A stretch of 23,121 bases of DNA from CAZWXH01 sp964637725 (GCA_964637725.1 CAZWXH010000019.1:1-23121), one strand, 5' to 3'; numbered from the stretch's first letter, positions 1-8,521 are shown. Notes: generated from the sequence alone by a model not told the origin. Numbers and translations are program-made.

Positions 1-101
1 ATTATTTATTTAGATACAACTCAAAAAATACCCATAAAATCAGTTCTTTTTAATATCATAGAATTTTCACCCTATATCATAAGATTTTGTATTTTTTCTT
101 T

Positions 102-131
102 TTGCATAAACATTTACAATGTATGTAAGAA
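102..131 (+). promoter_or_regulatory. Possible promoter of the mgl operon
   Basis: TTGCAT (102-107) is followed after 18 bases by TAAGAA (126-131), a poor match to -10. An ACATT-TAC-AATGT dyad (110-122) lies between them and could be an operator. The only strong evidence is position, just upstream of the Shine-Dalgarno GGGAGGAA of mglB. I saw no clear catabolite-repression (cre) site. Confidence 0.3.
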
Positions 132-155
132 TAAAAAAAGGGAGGAAATTACGAA

Positions 156-1244
156 ATGAAAAAAGTTCTATCATTATTATTATCGTGTGCGATGCTGTTA
201 TGTATGGGTATTGCACTTACTGGATGTGGTTCTGATGAAAAAGGATCTGAAGGTGGAGAAGCAACTGTTCATGTTTTCTATTACAACAATGCTGATACTT
301 ATATCTCAAGTGTAAGAGCTGTATTAAATAAACAATTGGAGGGTGCTGGAATTAAGTATCAAAACTATGATGGTAACAATAACCAAACAACTCAATCTGA
401 ACAAATTGACACTGCAATTACTAAGGGTGCAAAAGTATTGGTTGTTAATCTTGTTAACACAAAATCAGTAGATGCTGCTCAAGCGATTGTTGATAAAGCA
501 AAAGCTAAAGACATCCCTGTTATCTTCTTCAACCGTGAAGTAGATAGTAGTGTAGTAAAAAGTTATGATAAATGTGCATTCATCGGTACAGATGCTGCTG
601 AAGCTGGACATTTACAAGGACAAATGGTTGGAGAATTTTTATTAAAAGATTATGATAAATTTGATTTAAACAAAGATGGTAAAATTTCTTATGTTATGTT
701 TAAAGGTGAAGAAGGAAATAACGAAGCAATCTATCGTACTCAATTTGGTGTTGAAGATGCTAATAAAGTATTAAAAGAAAAAGGTAAAGCTGAATTAGAA
801 TTCTATGATGCTAAAAACACTAACAAATACTTAGTTGATAAAGATGGTGCTTGGTCTTCAAAAGCTGCTCAAGAATATATGGATACTGCTCTTGCTTCAT
901 ATAGTGAAGGAAACAAAAACATGATTGAGTTAGTTATTTGTAATAACGATGGTATGGCTGAAGGTGCTATTACTTCATTAAAAACTGCTGGATACAATAC
1001 AGGTAGTGGTAAAACAATTCCAGTATTTGGTGTAGATGCAACTGCTTCTGCTATTGAATTAATTAAAGCTGGTTCTATGGCTGGAACTATTAAGCAAGAT
1101 GCTGATGGTATGGCTAAAGCAATCACATTATTAGCTGGTAATGCTAATGGTGGTAAAGAATTAATGGATGGTACTAAAGACTACAATATCGATAAAGATG
1201 TTGCTAAAATCCGTATTCCATATGCAAAATATTTAGGAGAATAA
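156..1244 (+). CDS. mglB: Galactose/glucose-type sugar-binding lipoprotein MglB
   Basis: Substrate-binding component of a CUT2-type sugar ABC importer, tethered to the outer face of the membrane. The N-terminus has two lysines, a hydrophobic core and the lipobox LTGC, with the lipidated Cys at residue 24. Two periplasmic-binding lobes follow. Residues about 170-178 read DLNKDGKIS, an EF-hand-like calcium loop characteristic of the galactose/glucose-binding protein among ribose-type binding proteins. The late motifs NNDGMAEGA and IPVFGVDAT match the sugar-binding C-lobe of E. coli MglB. Length (362 aa) is normal once the lipoprotein leader is counted. The ATG follows GGGAGGAA with good spacing. 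It is the first gene of the operon with mglA and mglC. Galactose or glucose is the family expectation; the exact sugar is inferred. Confidence 0.92.
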   Translation: MKKVLSLLLSCAMLLCMGIALTGCGSDEKGSEGGEATVHVFYYNNADTYISSVRAVLNKQLEGAGIKYQNYDGNNNQTTQSEQIDTAITKGAKVLVVNLVNTKSVDAAQAIVDKAKAKDIPVIFFNREVDSSVVKSYDKCAFIGTDAAEAGHLQGQMVGEFLLKDYDKFDLNKDGKISYVMFKGEEGNNEAIYRTQFGVEDANKVLKEKGKAELEFYDAKNTNKYLVDKDGAWSSKAAQEYMDTALASYSEGNKNMIELVICNNDGMAEGAITSLKTAGYNTGSGKTIPVFGVDATASAIELIKAGSMAGTIKQDADGMAKAITLLAGNANGGKELMDGTKDYNIDKDVAKIRIPYAKYLGE

Positions 1245-1261
1245 GACTAATTAAAAGTAGG

Positions 1262-1300
1262 TGGGGCATTTTGGCAAGTCCAATGCCCCATTTCTCTTTG
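1262..1300 (+). promoter_or_regulatory. Intercistronic hairpin between mglB and mglA
   Basis: TGGGGCATT (1262-1270) pairs perfectly with AATGCCCCA (1282-1290) around an 11-base loop, followed by the pyrimidine-rich TTTCTCTTTG. The hairpin sits between the binding-protein gene and the ATPase gene. It lacks a clean U-run, so it probably acts as a leaky terminator or a 3' stabiliser that leaves more mglB than mglA/mglC message. The structure is seen; the effect is inferred. Confidence 0.65.
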
Positions 1301-1315
1301 TAAAGGAGGAAAGTT

Positions 1316-2812
1316 ATGAGCGAAGTATTATTAGAAATGAAAAATATTTCTAAAGAATTCCCTGGAGTTAAAGCTCTTGACGATGTTTCTTTAACAGTAA
1401 AAAGAGGAACAGTTCACGCCCTTATGGGTGAAAATGGAGCTGGAAAATCAACACTGATGAAATGTTTGTTTGGTATGTACGCCAAAGATTCGGGAACGAT
1501 TATTCTCGAAGGTCAGGAAATAAATTTTAAGAACTCTAAAGATGCTTTAGAACATGGTGTTGCGATGGTGCATCAAGAATTAAATCAAGCCTTGAAGCGT
1601 AATGTCATGGATAATATATGGCTAGGGAGATATCCAACAAAGTTTAAGATTATGACATCTGAGTCAGTCATGTATAAAAATACCATGGAAATCTTTAAGG
1701 ATTTAAATATTGATGTCAATCCTAAACGTATTATGAGTACAATGCCTGTATCAAGTAGGCAGATGGTTGAAATTGCAAAAGCTGTTTCGTATCATTCTCA
1801 AGTTATTGTATTTGATGAACCGACATCTTCTTTAAATGAACAAGAAGTAGAACATTTATTTAAAATTATTAATATGTTACGTGATCGTGGCTGTGGGATT
1901 GTTTATATTTCTCATAAGATGGAAGAAATCTTAAAGATTTCTGATGAAGTCACAATTATGCGTGATGGTAAATGGATTGCGACTGAAAATGCTAAAGATT
2001 TAACGATGGATAAAATCATTAAGTTAATGGTTGGTCGTGAATTAACAAATCGTTTTCCACCAAAAACAAACAAAATTGGTGATATTGTATTGAAGGTTGA
2101 TAATTTAACTGGTGCATACAATCAAATCAAAGATGTTTCTTTTGATGTGAAAAAGGGTGAAATTATTGGGTTATCTGGTCTTGATGGATCGGGTAGAACA
2201 GAAGTTTTGGAGAGTATCTTTGGGATTAGAACTAGAAAAACTGGTACGATTACAATGAATGGTCAAAAGATTGAAAATAAGAATTCTCTTGATTCAATTA
2301 AAAATGGTTTTGCTTTATTGACTGAAGAAAGACGTGCAACAGGTATTTTCTCAATTTTAACAATTAAAGAAAATACTGTTATTTCTAATCTTAAGAGTTA
2401 TATGAAACATGGACTTTATTTAGATAACAAACAAATGAAATATGATACGCAATGGGCGATTGGTGCATTAAGCATCAAGACACCTTCACAAGATACACAG
2501 ATTCGTTCTTTATCTGGTGGAAATCAGCAAAAAGTTATCTTAGGTCGTTGGTTGTTAACGAGTCCAGAAGTATTATTGTTAGATGAGCCTACTCGTGGTA
2601 TTGATGTAGGTGCAAAGTATGAAATTTATCAATTAATCATTGATTTAGCAAGTAAAGGAAAATCAGTTATTGTGGTTTCCTCAGAAATGCCTGAGTTGCT
2701 AGGTATCTGTGACCGTATTCTCGTTATGTCTGGTGGACGCTTGTCTGGTGAAGTCGATGCAGCGAAGACGACACAAGAAGAAATCATGCATCTTGCTACA
2801 AAATATGTATAA
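1316..2812 (+). CDS. mglA: Sugar ABC transporter ATP-binding protein MglA (tandem ATPase domains)
   Basis: Cytoplasmic ATPase energising the sugar importer, with two fused ABC domains as usual for CUT2 (Mgl/Rbs/Xyl) systems. Domain 1 has Walker A GENGAGKST (about 38-46), a degenerate signature VSSRQM and Walker B VIVFDEPTSS. Domain 2 has a non-canonical P-loop GLDGSGRTE, a canonical signature LSGGNQQK and Walker B LLLDEPTRGIDVG. The altered P-loop in the second half and altered signature in the first half are normal for this family. At 498 aa it is full length. The ATG follows AAAGGAGGAAA. It lies 71 bases after mglB across a hairpin and 15 bases before mglC, so the three are almost certainly one transcription unit. 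Confidence 0.95.
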   Translation: MSEVLLEMKNISKEFPGVKALDDVSLTVKRGTVHALMGENGAGKSTLMKCLFGMYAKDSGTIILEGQEINFKNSKDALEHGVAMVHQELNQALKRNVMDNIWLGRYPTKFKIMTSESVMYKNTMEIFKDLNIDVNPKRIMSTMPVSSRQMVEIAKAVSYHSQVIVFDEPTSSLNEQEVEHLFKIINMLRDRGCGIVYISHKMEEILKISDEVTIMRDGKWIATENAKDLTMDKIIKLMVGRELTNRFPPKTNKIGDIVLKVDNLTGAYNQIKDVSFDVKKGEIIGLSGLDGSGRTEVLESIFGIRTRKTGTITMNGQKIENKNSLDSIKNGFALLTEERRATGIFSILTIKENTVISNLKSYMKHGLYLDNKQMKYDTQWAIGALSIKTPSQDTQIRSLSGGNQQKVILGRWLLTSPEVLLLDEPTRGIDVGAKYEIYQLIIDLASKGKSVIVVSSEMPELLGICDRILVMSGGRLSGEVDAAKTTQEEIMHLATKYV

Positions 2813-2827
2813 AGGGGAGTAAAAAAT

Positions 2828-3898
2828 ATGGAAAAATTATTTGGTGGTATAACTAGCAAAATAAATGATTTTAAAGCACTCAATCAACAAGATAAAATGG
2901 TCTATATTAAAGAATTACTAATTAACAATTCTTTGTATATATTCATGGTTATCGCAATTATTGGTATTCAAGTTGTTAACCCAACATTCTTGTCTAGTGC
3001 TTCTATTATCAATATCGTTTCATTATCAGCAGCCAATTTACCTATCGCATTGGGTATTGCAGGATGTATCGTATTAACTGGTACTGACTTATCTGCTGGT
3101 AGAATCGTTGGTTTAACAGCATGTATTTCAGCTGCTTTATTACAAGCAACTGGATATGCGAATAAAATGTTTGGGTTTGATACAATGCCCATCATTGTTG
3201 TTATATTAGCGGTTATTGCAATTGGTGCAATTGTTGGATTTGTTAATGGATTTTGTGTCGCAAAATTCAGTTTACATCCATTCATTGTGACTTTAGGAAC
3301 TCAATTAATTGTTTATGGAACTTTGTTAATATTCTTAATGCAAGGTGACAACAATGGTCAAGCAATTTCCGGACTGGATATTGGCTTCACCAGTTTTGTT
3401 ACGGGATCCATATTGACGATTGGTGATAGGGGTATACCGAACTTTGTTTGGTTTGCGATTCTTATTACAATCTTAATGTGGTTCATTTGGAACAAGACGA
3501 AGTTTGGTAAGAATATGTTCGCAGTTGGTTCAAATCCAGAAGCCGCAAATGTATCTGGAGTTAACGTAACAAGAACAATTATTTTAGTATTCGTTTTAGC
3601 AGGTATTATGTATGGATTGACTGGATTTATAGAATCTGCTAGAATTGGTTCTAACACTGCTGCTACAGGATTGAACTATGAATTAGATGCTATTGCTGCC
3701 TGCGTTATTGGTGGTGTATCATTCGTTGGTGGTATTGGTAAAATTCGTGGTGTTATTGTTGGGGTTGTGTTACTACGTATTATCTTTATTGGATTAACGT
3801 TCTTGAGTATTGATTCAAGTATGCAATATATTATTAAAGGTTTAATTATCTTAGTAGCGTGTGCATTAGATATGCGTAAATATTTAGTAAGGAAATAA
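2828..3898 (+). CDS. mglC: Sugar ABC transporter permease MglC
   Basis: Integral membrane permease of the Mgl importer. It consists mostly of hydrophobic helices after an N-terminal segment of about 35 residues that is soluble and charged. Family motifs are visible: the TGTDLSAGR loop, the segment NGFCVAKFSLHPFIVTLGT, the cytoplasmic coupling region with NKTKFGKNMFAVGSNPEAA, and the late glycine-rich stretch AACVIGGVSFVGGIGKIRG. Length is 356 aa, near that of E. coli MglC plus a short N-terminal extension. The ATG follows AAAGGGGAG. Placement directly after mglA and the shared family assignment support a complete transporter. Confidence 0.93.
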   Translation: MEKLFGGITSKINDFKALNQQDKMVYIKELLINNSLYIFMVIAIIGIQVVNPTFLSSASIINIVSLSAANLPIALGIAGCIVLTGTDLSAGRIVGLTACISAALLQATGYANKMFGFDTMPIIVVILAVIAIGAIVGFVNGFCVAKFSLHPFIVTLGTQLIVYGTLLIFLMQGDNNGQAISGLDIGFTSFVTGSILTIGDRGIPNFVWFAILITILMWFIWNKTKFGKNMFAVGSNPEAANVSGVNVTRTIILVFVLAGIMYGLTGFIESARIGSNTAATGLNYELDAIAACVIGGVSFVGGIGKIRGVIVGVVLLRIIFIGLTFLSIDSSMQYIIKGLIILVACALDMRKYLVRK

Positions 3899-3902
3899 AA
3901 AA

Positions 3903-4499
3903 ATGGAAGAAAATAATAATCAAGAAAATCAAAATAAGAAAGTTAAGAACTGGGGCACTGGTGGTGGAATGTATCGCAGTGTAAAGGTTTCAGTGAAAAC
4001 ATTAAATTACGTGATTGGGATATTAATGGTTGTTTTGGTTGGCGTGATTATTTTTCTGGCATCAACTAGCCACTATGTTGTAGATTTTGAAATGAACGGC
4101 GGTGAAAGTATATCATCTTATAAGTGTAAATATGGTGATTATGTTCAGTTTGAAACTCCTTCTAAAACAGGATATACTTTCAATGGTTGGTTCGCAGACT
4201 CTGATTTAACAAAATCATGGGACGAAGAAAAAGACATTGTAGAAAAAAGTATGACTTTATATGCTTCGTGGGTAGCGAACGATATAAAAATAATGTTTGA
4301 TTTAGATGGTGGAACCATTAATCAACAAAAGACATTAGATCCAATAGTAATTCCCTTTAATGAATCATATGGTGAGTTACCAACGCCTTTAAAAACAGGA
4401 TATGTATTTAAAGGATGGCAATATAATGGCACATTTATTGACAATAATATGAAAGTCTCAATGAATGGTGAACATACTTTAAAGGCTATTTGGCAATAA
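3903..4499 (+). CDS. Single-pass membrane protein with two InlB B-type repeats
   Basis: 198 aa. Residues 1-35 are polar and charged (many Asn, Gln, Lys), residues about 36-55 form one transmembrane helix, and the remainder should lie outside the cell. The outer part holds two repeats of the InlB B / Listeria-Bacteroides type. Repeat 1 (about 59-127) has VDFEMNGGE, PSKTGYTFNGWF and TLYASW; repeat 2 (about 128-197) has MFDLDGGT, PLKTGYVFKGWQ and TLKAIW. There is no cleavable signal, LPxTG motif or enzyme domain. The start lies 4 bases after the mglC stop with AAGGAA upstream, and a terminator follows at once, so it is the last gene of the mgl operon. Such repeats occur in surface and adhesion proteins. 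A link to sugar uptake comes from position only. Confidence 0.8.
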   Translation: MEENNNQENQNKKVKNWGTGGGMYRSVKVSVKTLNYVIGILMVVLVGVIIFLASTSHYVVDFEMNGGESISSYKCKYGDYVQFETPSKTGYTFNGWFADSDLTKSWDEEKDIVEKSMTLYASWVANDIKIMFDLDGGTINQQKTLDPIVIPFNESYGELPTPLKTGYVFKGWQYNGTFIDNNMKVSMNGEHTLKAIWQ

Positions 4500-4534
4500 A
4501 AAAGGTCGTGATTTTAAAAATCACAACCTTTTTT
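4498..4534. terminator. Bidirectional terminator between the mgl operon and pepT
   Basis: AAAAAAGGTCGTGATTTT (4498-4515) pairs with AAAATCACAACCTTTTTT (4517-4534) with one mismatch. The A/T tracts at both ends give a U-run in either direction, serving the plus-strand operon and the convergent pepT. Confidence 0.9.
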
Positions 4535-5755
4535 CTAAGCAATATTATTTGATAAAAGTTTTAATAAGACTTCGACTTGTTTGTTCATCATTGTTACAGA
4601 AACAAATTCGAAAGGTCCATGGTAATTAAATCCACCTGCACCTAAATTAGGACAAGGAAGTCCCATATATGTGAGATTTGCTCCATCAGTTCCACCTCTA
4701 ATAGGAACAGCAACAGGCTCTATGTTACATTGTTTTAATGCTTCCATCGCATTATCAACAATGTACATGTTTTTTAAAATGTGTTCTTTCATGTTAAGAT
4801 ATGTTTGATCAATTTTTACATGAATAATTTCATAGCCATATTTTTCATTTAGGAACTTAGCAATGCGTTGAAAATCATCGCATTGTTTTTTTGCTTTATC
4901 AAGATCATGATTACGGATGATATATTCCATTTCGGTTCTTTCACAAGCACCGTGAATGTTTAATAGGTGATTAAAGCCTTCGTATCCTTCTGTAGACTCT
5001 GGTCTAGCATGAATAGGTAATAGTGAGTCAAACTCATAAGCAACGCGAATAGAGTTAACCATAGCGTTTTTAGCACTACCTGGATGAATGCTTTTTCCAG
5101 TCACTTCTACAATTGCACTAAAGGCATTGAAATTTTCGTATTCTACTTCGCTTATATCGCCACCATCAATTGTATATCCATAATCAGCGTTAAAGTATTT
5201 AACATCAAAGTTTTCAGTACCTCTCCCTACTTCTTCATCAGGTGTAAAAGCAATTTGAATATCGTTGTGTTTAAACTCAGGATGAGTTAAAACATATTCT
5301 GCCATTTGCATGATAATCGCAACACCAGCTTTATCATCAGCTCCTAATAAAGTTGTTCCATCAGTTGTAATTAAATCATGAGACAATAGTTTTAATAAAT
5401 CTGGAAACTCAATAGGATCTAATCTCAAATTTTTCTCTTTATTCAAAGTGATGATATCACCTTGATAATTTTGAATGATCTGTGGTTTGATATCCTTACC
5501 AGAAGCATCTGGTGATGTATCCATATGAGCAATAAAACCAATGACATGTCCTTGGTTATTATTGTTAGATGGTATTGTTCCATAAACAATACCATGGTTA
5601 TCTAACTTGGCATTTTCTATGCCAATTGATTTCATTTCTTCAACAAGGTATTTTCCTAATTCTAATTGTTTCATAGAAGAAGGAGCAGTATCTGATTTAG
5701 GATCAGATTGTGTGTCAAAACTTACATATTTTAAAAATCTGTCTTGTATATTCAT
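4535..5755 (-). CDS. pepT: Peptidase T (aminotripeptidase)
   Basis: Cytosolic dizinc M20-family aminopeptidase that removes the N-terminal residue from tripeptides. Metal-site motifs are present: HMDTSPDASG (His77), LGADDKAG (Asp140/141), TPDEEVGRG (Glu pair at 174-175), TIDGG (Asp197), and near the C-terminus RGGTDGANL and NYHGPFEF. I chose the ATG at 5755 because GAGAGGA precedes it at normal spacing and MNIQDRFLKYV matches the usual PepT N-terminus. An in-frame ATG at 5788 would add 11 lysine-rich residues with no Shine-Dalgarno. The resulting 406 aa matches the family. It is divergent from the nitroreductase gene. Confidence 0.95.
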   Translation of the reverse strand: MNIQDRFLKYVSFDTQSDPKSDTAPSSMKQLELGKYLVEEMKSIGIENAKLDNHGIVYGTIPSNNNNQGHVIGFIAHMDTSPDASGKDIKPQIIQNYQGDIITLNKEKNLRLDPIEFPDLLKLLSHDLITTDGTTLLGADDKAGVAIIMQMAEYVLTHPEFKHNDIQIAFTPDEEVGRGTENFDVKYFNADYGYTIDGGDISEVEYENFNAFSAIVEVTGKSIHPGSAKNAMVNSIRVAYEFDSLLPIHARPESTEGYEGFNHLLNIHGACERTEMEYIIRNHDLDKAKKQCDDFQRIAKFLNEKYGYEIIHVKIDQTYLNMKEHILKNMYIVDNAMEALKQCNIEPVAVPIRGGTDGANLTYMGLPCPNLGAGGFNYHGPFEFVSVTMMNKQVEVLLKLLSNNIA

Positions 5756-5785
5756 AAGAATCCTCTCTTTCTTTTTATTATTATA

Positions 5786-5817
5786 CATGGATTATATAGA
5801 ATAATCTATGATATAAT
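5786..5817 (+). promoter_or_regulatory. Nitroreductase promoter with an overlapping dyad
   Basis: An extended -10 TGATATAAT (5809-5817) sits 24 bases before the nitroreductase ATG. Directly upstream is an imperfect inverted repeat, CATGGATTAT (5786-5795), ATAGA, ATAATCTATG (5801-5810), with one mismatched pair out of ten. It occupies the -35/spacer region, where a repressor or activator would bind. It lies between two divergent genes, so it could also affect pepT. Confidence 0.5.
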
Positions 5818-5841
5818 AGAAAAGAAATGAGGAGGGATATC

Positions 5842-6576
5842 ATGAATAAAACAATAGAAGAGATATTTAACAGAAAATCAGTGCGTATGTATAGTGATGA
5901 GATCATTACTGATGAAGAAAAGCAATTGATTTTGCAGTCTGCCCTGCAGGCTCCAACAGCGGGGAATATGGCACTATATTCAATAATAGATGTACAAGAT
6001 CCTATGTTAAAAGAGGAACTCGCAAAAAGATGTGATAATCAACCTTTTATTGCCAAGGCCCCATTGGTTCTTATCTTTTTAGCGGATTATCAAAAATGGT
6101 TTGATATGTTTAATATTTATACACCAGGTGTTCCTAAATTAGAAGAGTCGGACTTGTTTTTAGCAGCTCAAGATTGTATTATTGCAGCTCAAAATACTGT
6201 TGTTGCAGCTGAGTCTATGGGAATTGGATCATGCTATATTGGTGACATTCTAGAAAACTTTGAGGAAAATCAAAAGTTACTGAATTTACCGAAGTATGCT
6301 GTTCCATTTGTTATGGTGGTATTTGGTAGACCAACAAAGCAACAAAAGGATCGTCAAAAACCAAAACGTTTTGATTTGACTGATATTGTTCATGTTGATC
6401 AATATCATCAAAAGAGCATTGAAGAAACAAAAGATATGTTTAAAAGACAATCAAATAAAAATGAAGAACAATTAGGTCAATACATTGAAGCCTTCGCAAA
6501 AAGAAAGTTCTTTGCAGAATTTAGAGATGAAATGAATCGTTCTTCACGAGCAATCTTAAAACATTGGATAAAATAA
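5842..6576 (+). CDS. NAD(P)H-dependent nitroreductase (NfsA/FRP-like)
   Basis: FMN-dependent oxidoreductase of the nitroreductase superfamily, soluble, 244 aa. FMN-contacting motifs are visible: RKSVRMY near residues 11-17, ALQAPTAGNMALYS, and GIGSCYIGDILEN in the central region. The basic segment after FGRPTKQQKDRQKPKR and the length above 220 residues fit the NfsA/FRP subgroup better than the short NfsB type. The start at 5842 follows GGAGGG with correct spacing. An in-frame ATG at 5827 lies upstream of that Shine-Dalgarno and is unlikely. The natural substrate (flavin, quinone or nitro compound) cannot be read from sequence. Confidence 0.85.
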   Translation: MNKTIEEIFNRKSVRMYSDEIITDEEKQLILQSALQAPTAGNMALYSIIDVQDPMLKEELAKRCDNQPFIAKAPLVLIFLADYQKWFDMFNIYTPGVPKLEESDLFLAAQDCIIAAQNTVVAAESMGIGSCYIGDILENFEENQKLLNLPKYAVPFVMVVFGRPTKQQKDRQKPKRFDLTDIVHVDQYHQKSIEETKDMFKRQSNKNEEQLGQYIEAFAKRKFFAEFRDEMNRSSRAILKHWIK

Positions 6577-6597
6577 AAGTCGCATTTGCGACTTTTT
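6575..6597. terminator. Bidirectional terminator between nitroreductase and PerM-like genes
   Basis: AAAAGTCGC (6575-6583) and GCGACTTTT (6588-6596) form a perfect 9-bp stem with an ATTT loop. The flanking A and T tracts let it work on both strands. It overlaps the end of both convergent genes. Confidence 0.9.
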
Positions 6598-7771
6598 ACT
6601 TTTCTATGTCTTTTTTTATTGAAACATCGGTTACTTCTATATGTTTTCGATATAAGGAAATGTTAACCATACGACTTCCAACAGCATATATCAATGCCAT
6701 ACTTGGAACCGCAATTAATAAACCAAAGAAACCAAATAAGTTACCAAATATTACTAATGATATTAATACATATAAACCGGAAATTCCAACGGCTCCACCA
6801 ACAACACGAGGATATATGAGGTTCGCTTCAAATTGTTGAATAATCACAAAACAAATTGTGAAGATAATTGCTTGAGTAGGCTCAACTGCTAATACTAAGA
6901 TAAAGCCTATCGCAAATCCAACAAAGCCTCCAAACATTGGAACTAAAGATGCAAATCCTATTATAAATGCAATTAATTCAGGAAATGGTAAACCAGCGAT
7001 TCTAAAGCCAACATACATCAAACCAGTAAGAATACAACATTCTAATAATTGACCTGAAACAAATCCATTAAAGTAATGGTTAGCTTCTGCTCCAATATCA
7101 AATATAGAAAGAGATCTTTTATATCCAACAAAGAAAGTTACCACTTTCTTTAATTGCCTTAAATGAGTTTCTTTATTCGCTAGTAAATAAAGTGACATGA
7201 TAAATGAAGTAATGACATTGATAAAGAAACCAAATAAACCAAAAGATTGGAAAAGAAGGTTAATACCAGCATTACCAATAAAATCACTACTCTTAGATAA
7301 GAAACTATTTAAATCAAGATTCATTAAAGCTTGTTGAATAGATTCATAGTTAATCGCATAATTAACATTAAAACTGGCTAAAGTATCATTAAGTAAAGTA
7401 ACGATACGATTGGCATAATTAAAGATATTTGTAATAATCAAACTAATACTTTCACCAAGTCTTGGAATGATGAATGAAGAAAATAAAGCAATAATAATTA
7501 ATGCAAGTAATAAAGTAGAAACCATAGAAAGACCTCTTAAGAGTCCTTTCTTTTTTATCTTCTTACCATAAAAGTGTTCAATCTTTTTCATTGGGATATT
7601 TAATATAAATGCAATAATAATAGCAATATATAAAGGGGTTGCTATTGAAAGAGTATATCCCACTGTTGAAAAGACAGTTTCGTAATTAAATACTAGGAAT
7701 GCTAAGACAATAGCATAGGTTATATAAAGCATAATTTTATTGTTTTTAACTATATGCGTTTTATCAATCAT
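6596..7771 (-). CDS. AI-2E/PerM-family membrane transporter
   Basis: 391 aa polytopic membrane protein. Two closely spaced hydrophobic helices lie near the N-terminus (about 14-60), another near 75-100, then a long soluble segment (about 110-180), and a dense set of helices in the second half. The second half carries the family-like stretches FVSGQLLECCILTGLMYVG and LIYPRVVGGAVGISGLYVLI. This two-part layout is typical of the AI-2E/PerM (formerly UPF0118) family. Members include putative autoinducer-2 exporters and Na+/H+ antiporters, so the substrate is uncertain. AGAGGTG precedes the ATG at proper spacing. It appears monocistronic and convergent with the nitroreductase. Confidence 0.85.
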   Translation of the reverse strand: MIDKTHIVKNNKIMLYITYAIVLAFLVFNYETVFSTVGYTLSIATPLYIAIIIAFILNIPMKKIEHFYGKKIKKKGLLRGLSMVSTLLLALIIIALFSSFIIPRLGESISLIITNIFNYANRIVTLLNDTLASFNVNYAINYESIQQALMNLDLNSFLSKSSDFIGNAGINLLFQSFGLFGFFINVITSFIMSLYLLANKETHLRQLKKVVTFFVGYKRSLSIFDIGAEANHYFNGFVSGQLLECCILTGLMYVGFRIAGLPFPELIAFIIGFASLVPMFGGFVGFAIGFILVLAVEPTQAIIFTICFVIIQQFEANLIYPRVVGGAVGISGLYVLISLVIFGNLFGFFGLLIAVPSMALIYAVGSRMVNISLYRKHIEVTDVSIKKDIEK

Positions 7772-7827
7772 TTTATCACCTCTTAATCCTTTTAATCATA
7801 ACATATTTTAAGAAAAAAGGGTAGACA

Positions 7828-7856
7828 TTGTTCTTGATGACAAAACATGTTAAAAT
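7828..7856 (+). promoter_or_regulatory. Promoter of the 7878 gene
   Basis: TTGTTC (7828-7833), a 17-base spacer and an extended -10 TGTTAAAAT (7848-7856) lie 21 bases upstream of the start codon. Confidence 0.6.
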
Positions 7857-7877
7857 AAGACAATAAGGGGGTATATT

Positions 7878-8495
7878 ATGTCAAAATTAACAAGAAACGC
7901 AAAGTTTTTCATCTTTTCGTTCTTTCTACTTATCTTTATTGTTGGGGGTATTGTTGCAGTTCAAATGATATATCCTAGTGAAGAAAATAATAAACCAAAG
8001 GATACTAAGGATGATTATTCAATTGCTTTAGTCAGTGAAAATCAAAGTCTTCTTTCGACTTATATTGATCCGATTTCTACTGAAAAATCATCGGAGAGTT
8101 ATACTGAATGTAAAGTTGAAATTAAAAAAGATACAAAGATAGGAGATTTTACTCTATCTAAAGATCAAACTTTTATAAAATATATTCAACTCATTGGACC
8201 TAATGGGACAGATATCCTTACAAAGAAGTCTAATCAAATTATTACACATAATGCTTATTCAATGTTATTAGTTGGAGATATCCAAGAGAAAACAAATAAA
8301 AAGACACAAGAAAAAACATATGAAGTCGTGAATGCGCGTATTACTTATGATAGAATACCACTTGTTTTATTAAGTAATGAAAACAGTGTTTGTCTTTCTA
8401 ATAAAGCAAAATCAAAAGAAAAGTTTGTCAATCTTAATGAGTTTAAAAGTGCTTTAGAAGATGTAAGTAAACGTGGAGAAATGATAAGCTGGTAA
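7878..8495 (+). CDS. Unrecognised membrane-anchored extracytoplasmic protein
   Basis: 205 aa, family not recognised. A short basic N-terminus (Lys, Arg) leads into one hydrophobic helix at about residues 9-30 ending near MIYPSE. There is no signal-peptidase site or lipobox, so it is probably a type II single-pass protein with about 170 residues outside. The outer part is Lys/Glu/Asp/Ser/Thr-rich with alternating beta-like stretches and two scattered Cys residues; no catalytic motif is evident. A good Shine-Dalgarno (AAGGGGG) and promoter precede it and a hairpin terminator follows, so it is a single-gene unit. It is divergent from the PerM-like gene. Confidence 0.7.
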   Translation: MSKLTRNAKFFIFSFFLLIFIVGGIVAVQMIYPSEENNKPKDTKDDYSIALVSENQSLLSTYIDPISTEKSSESYTECKVEIKKDTKIGDFTLSKDQTFIKYIQLIGPNGTDILTKKSNQIITHNAYSMLLVGDIQEKTNKKTQEKTYEVVNARITYDRIPLVLLSNENSVCLSNKAKSKEKFVNLNEFKSALEDVSKRGEMISW

Positions 8496-8496
8496 A

Positions 8497-8521
8497 AAAA
8501 CAGAACGCTAAGTTCTGTTTT
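8497..8521. terminator. Bidirectional terminator between the 7878 gene and yaaA
   Basis: AAAACAGAAC (8497-8506), a GCTAA loop and GTTCTGTTTT (8512-8521) form a perfect 10-bp stem with A and T tails. It is shared by two convergent genes. Confidence 0.88.

Noticed and set aside
6564..6839. 91-codon plus-strand ORF after the nitroreductase gene
   Set aside because: It runs antisense through the well-supported PerM-like gene and across a terminator.
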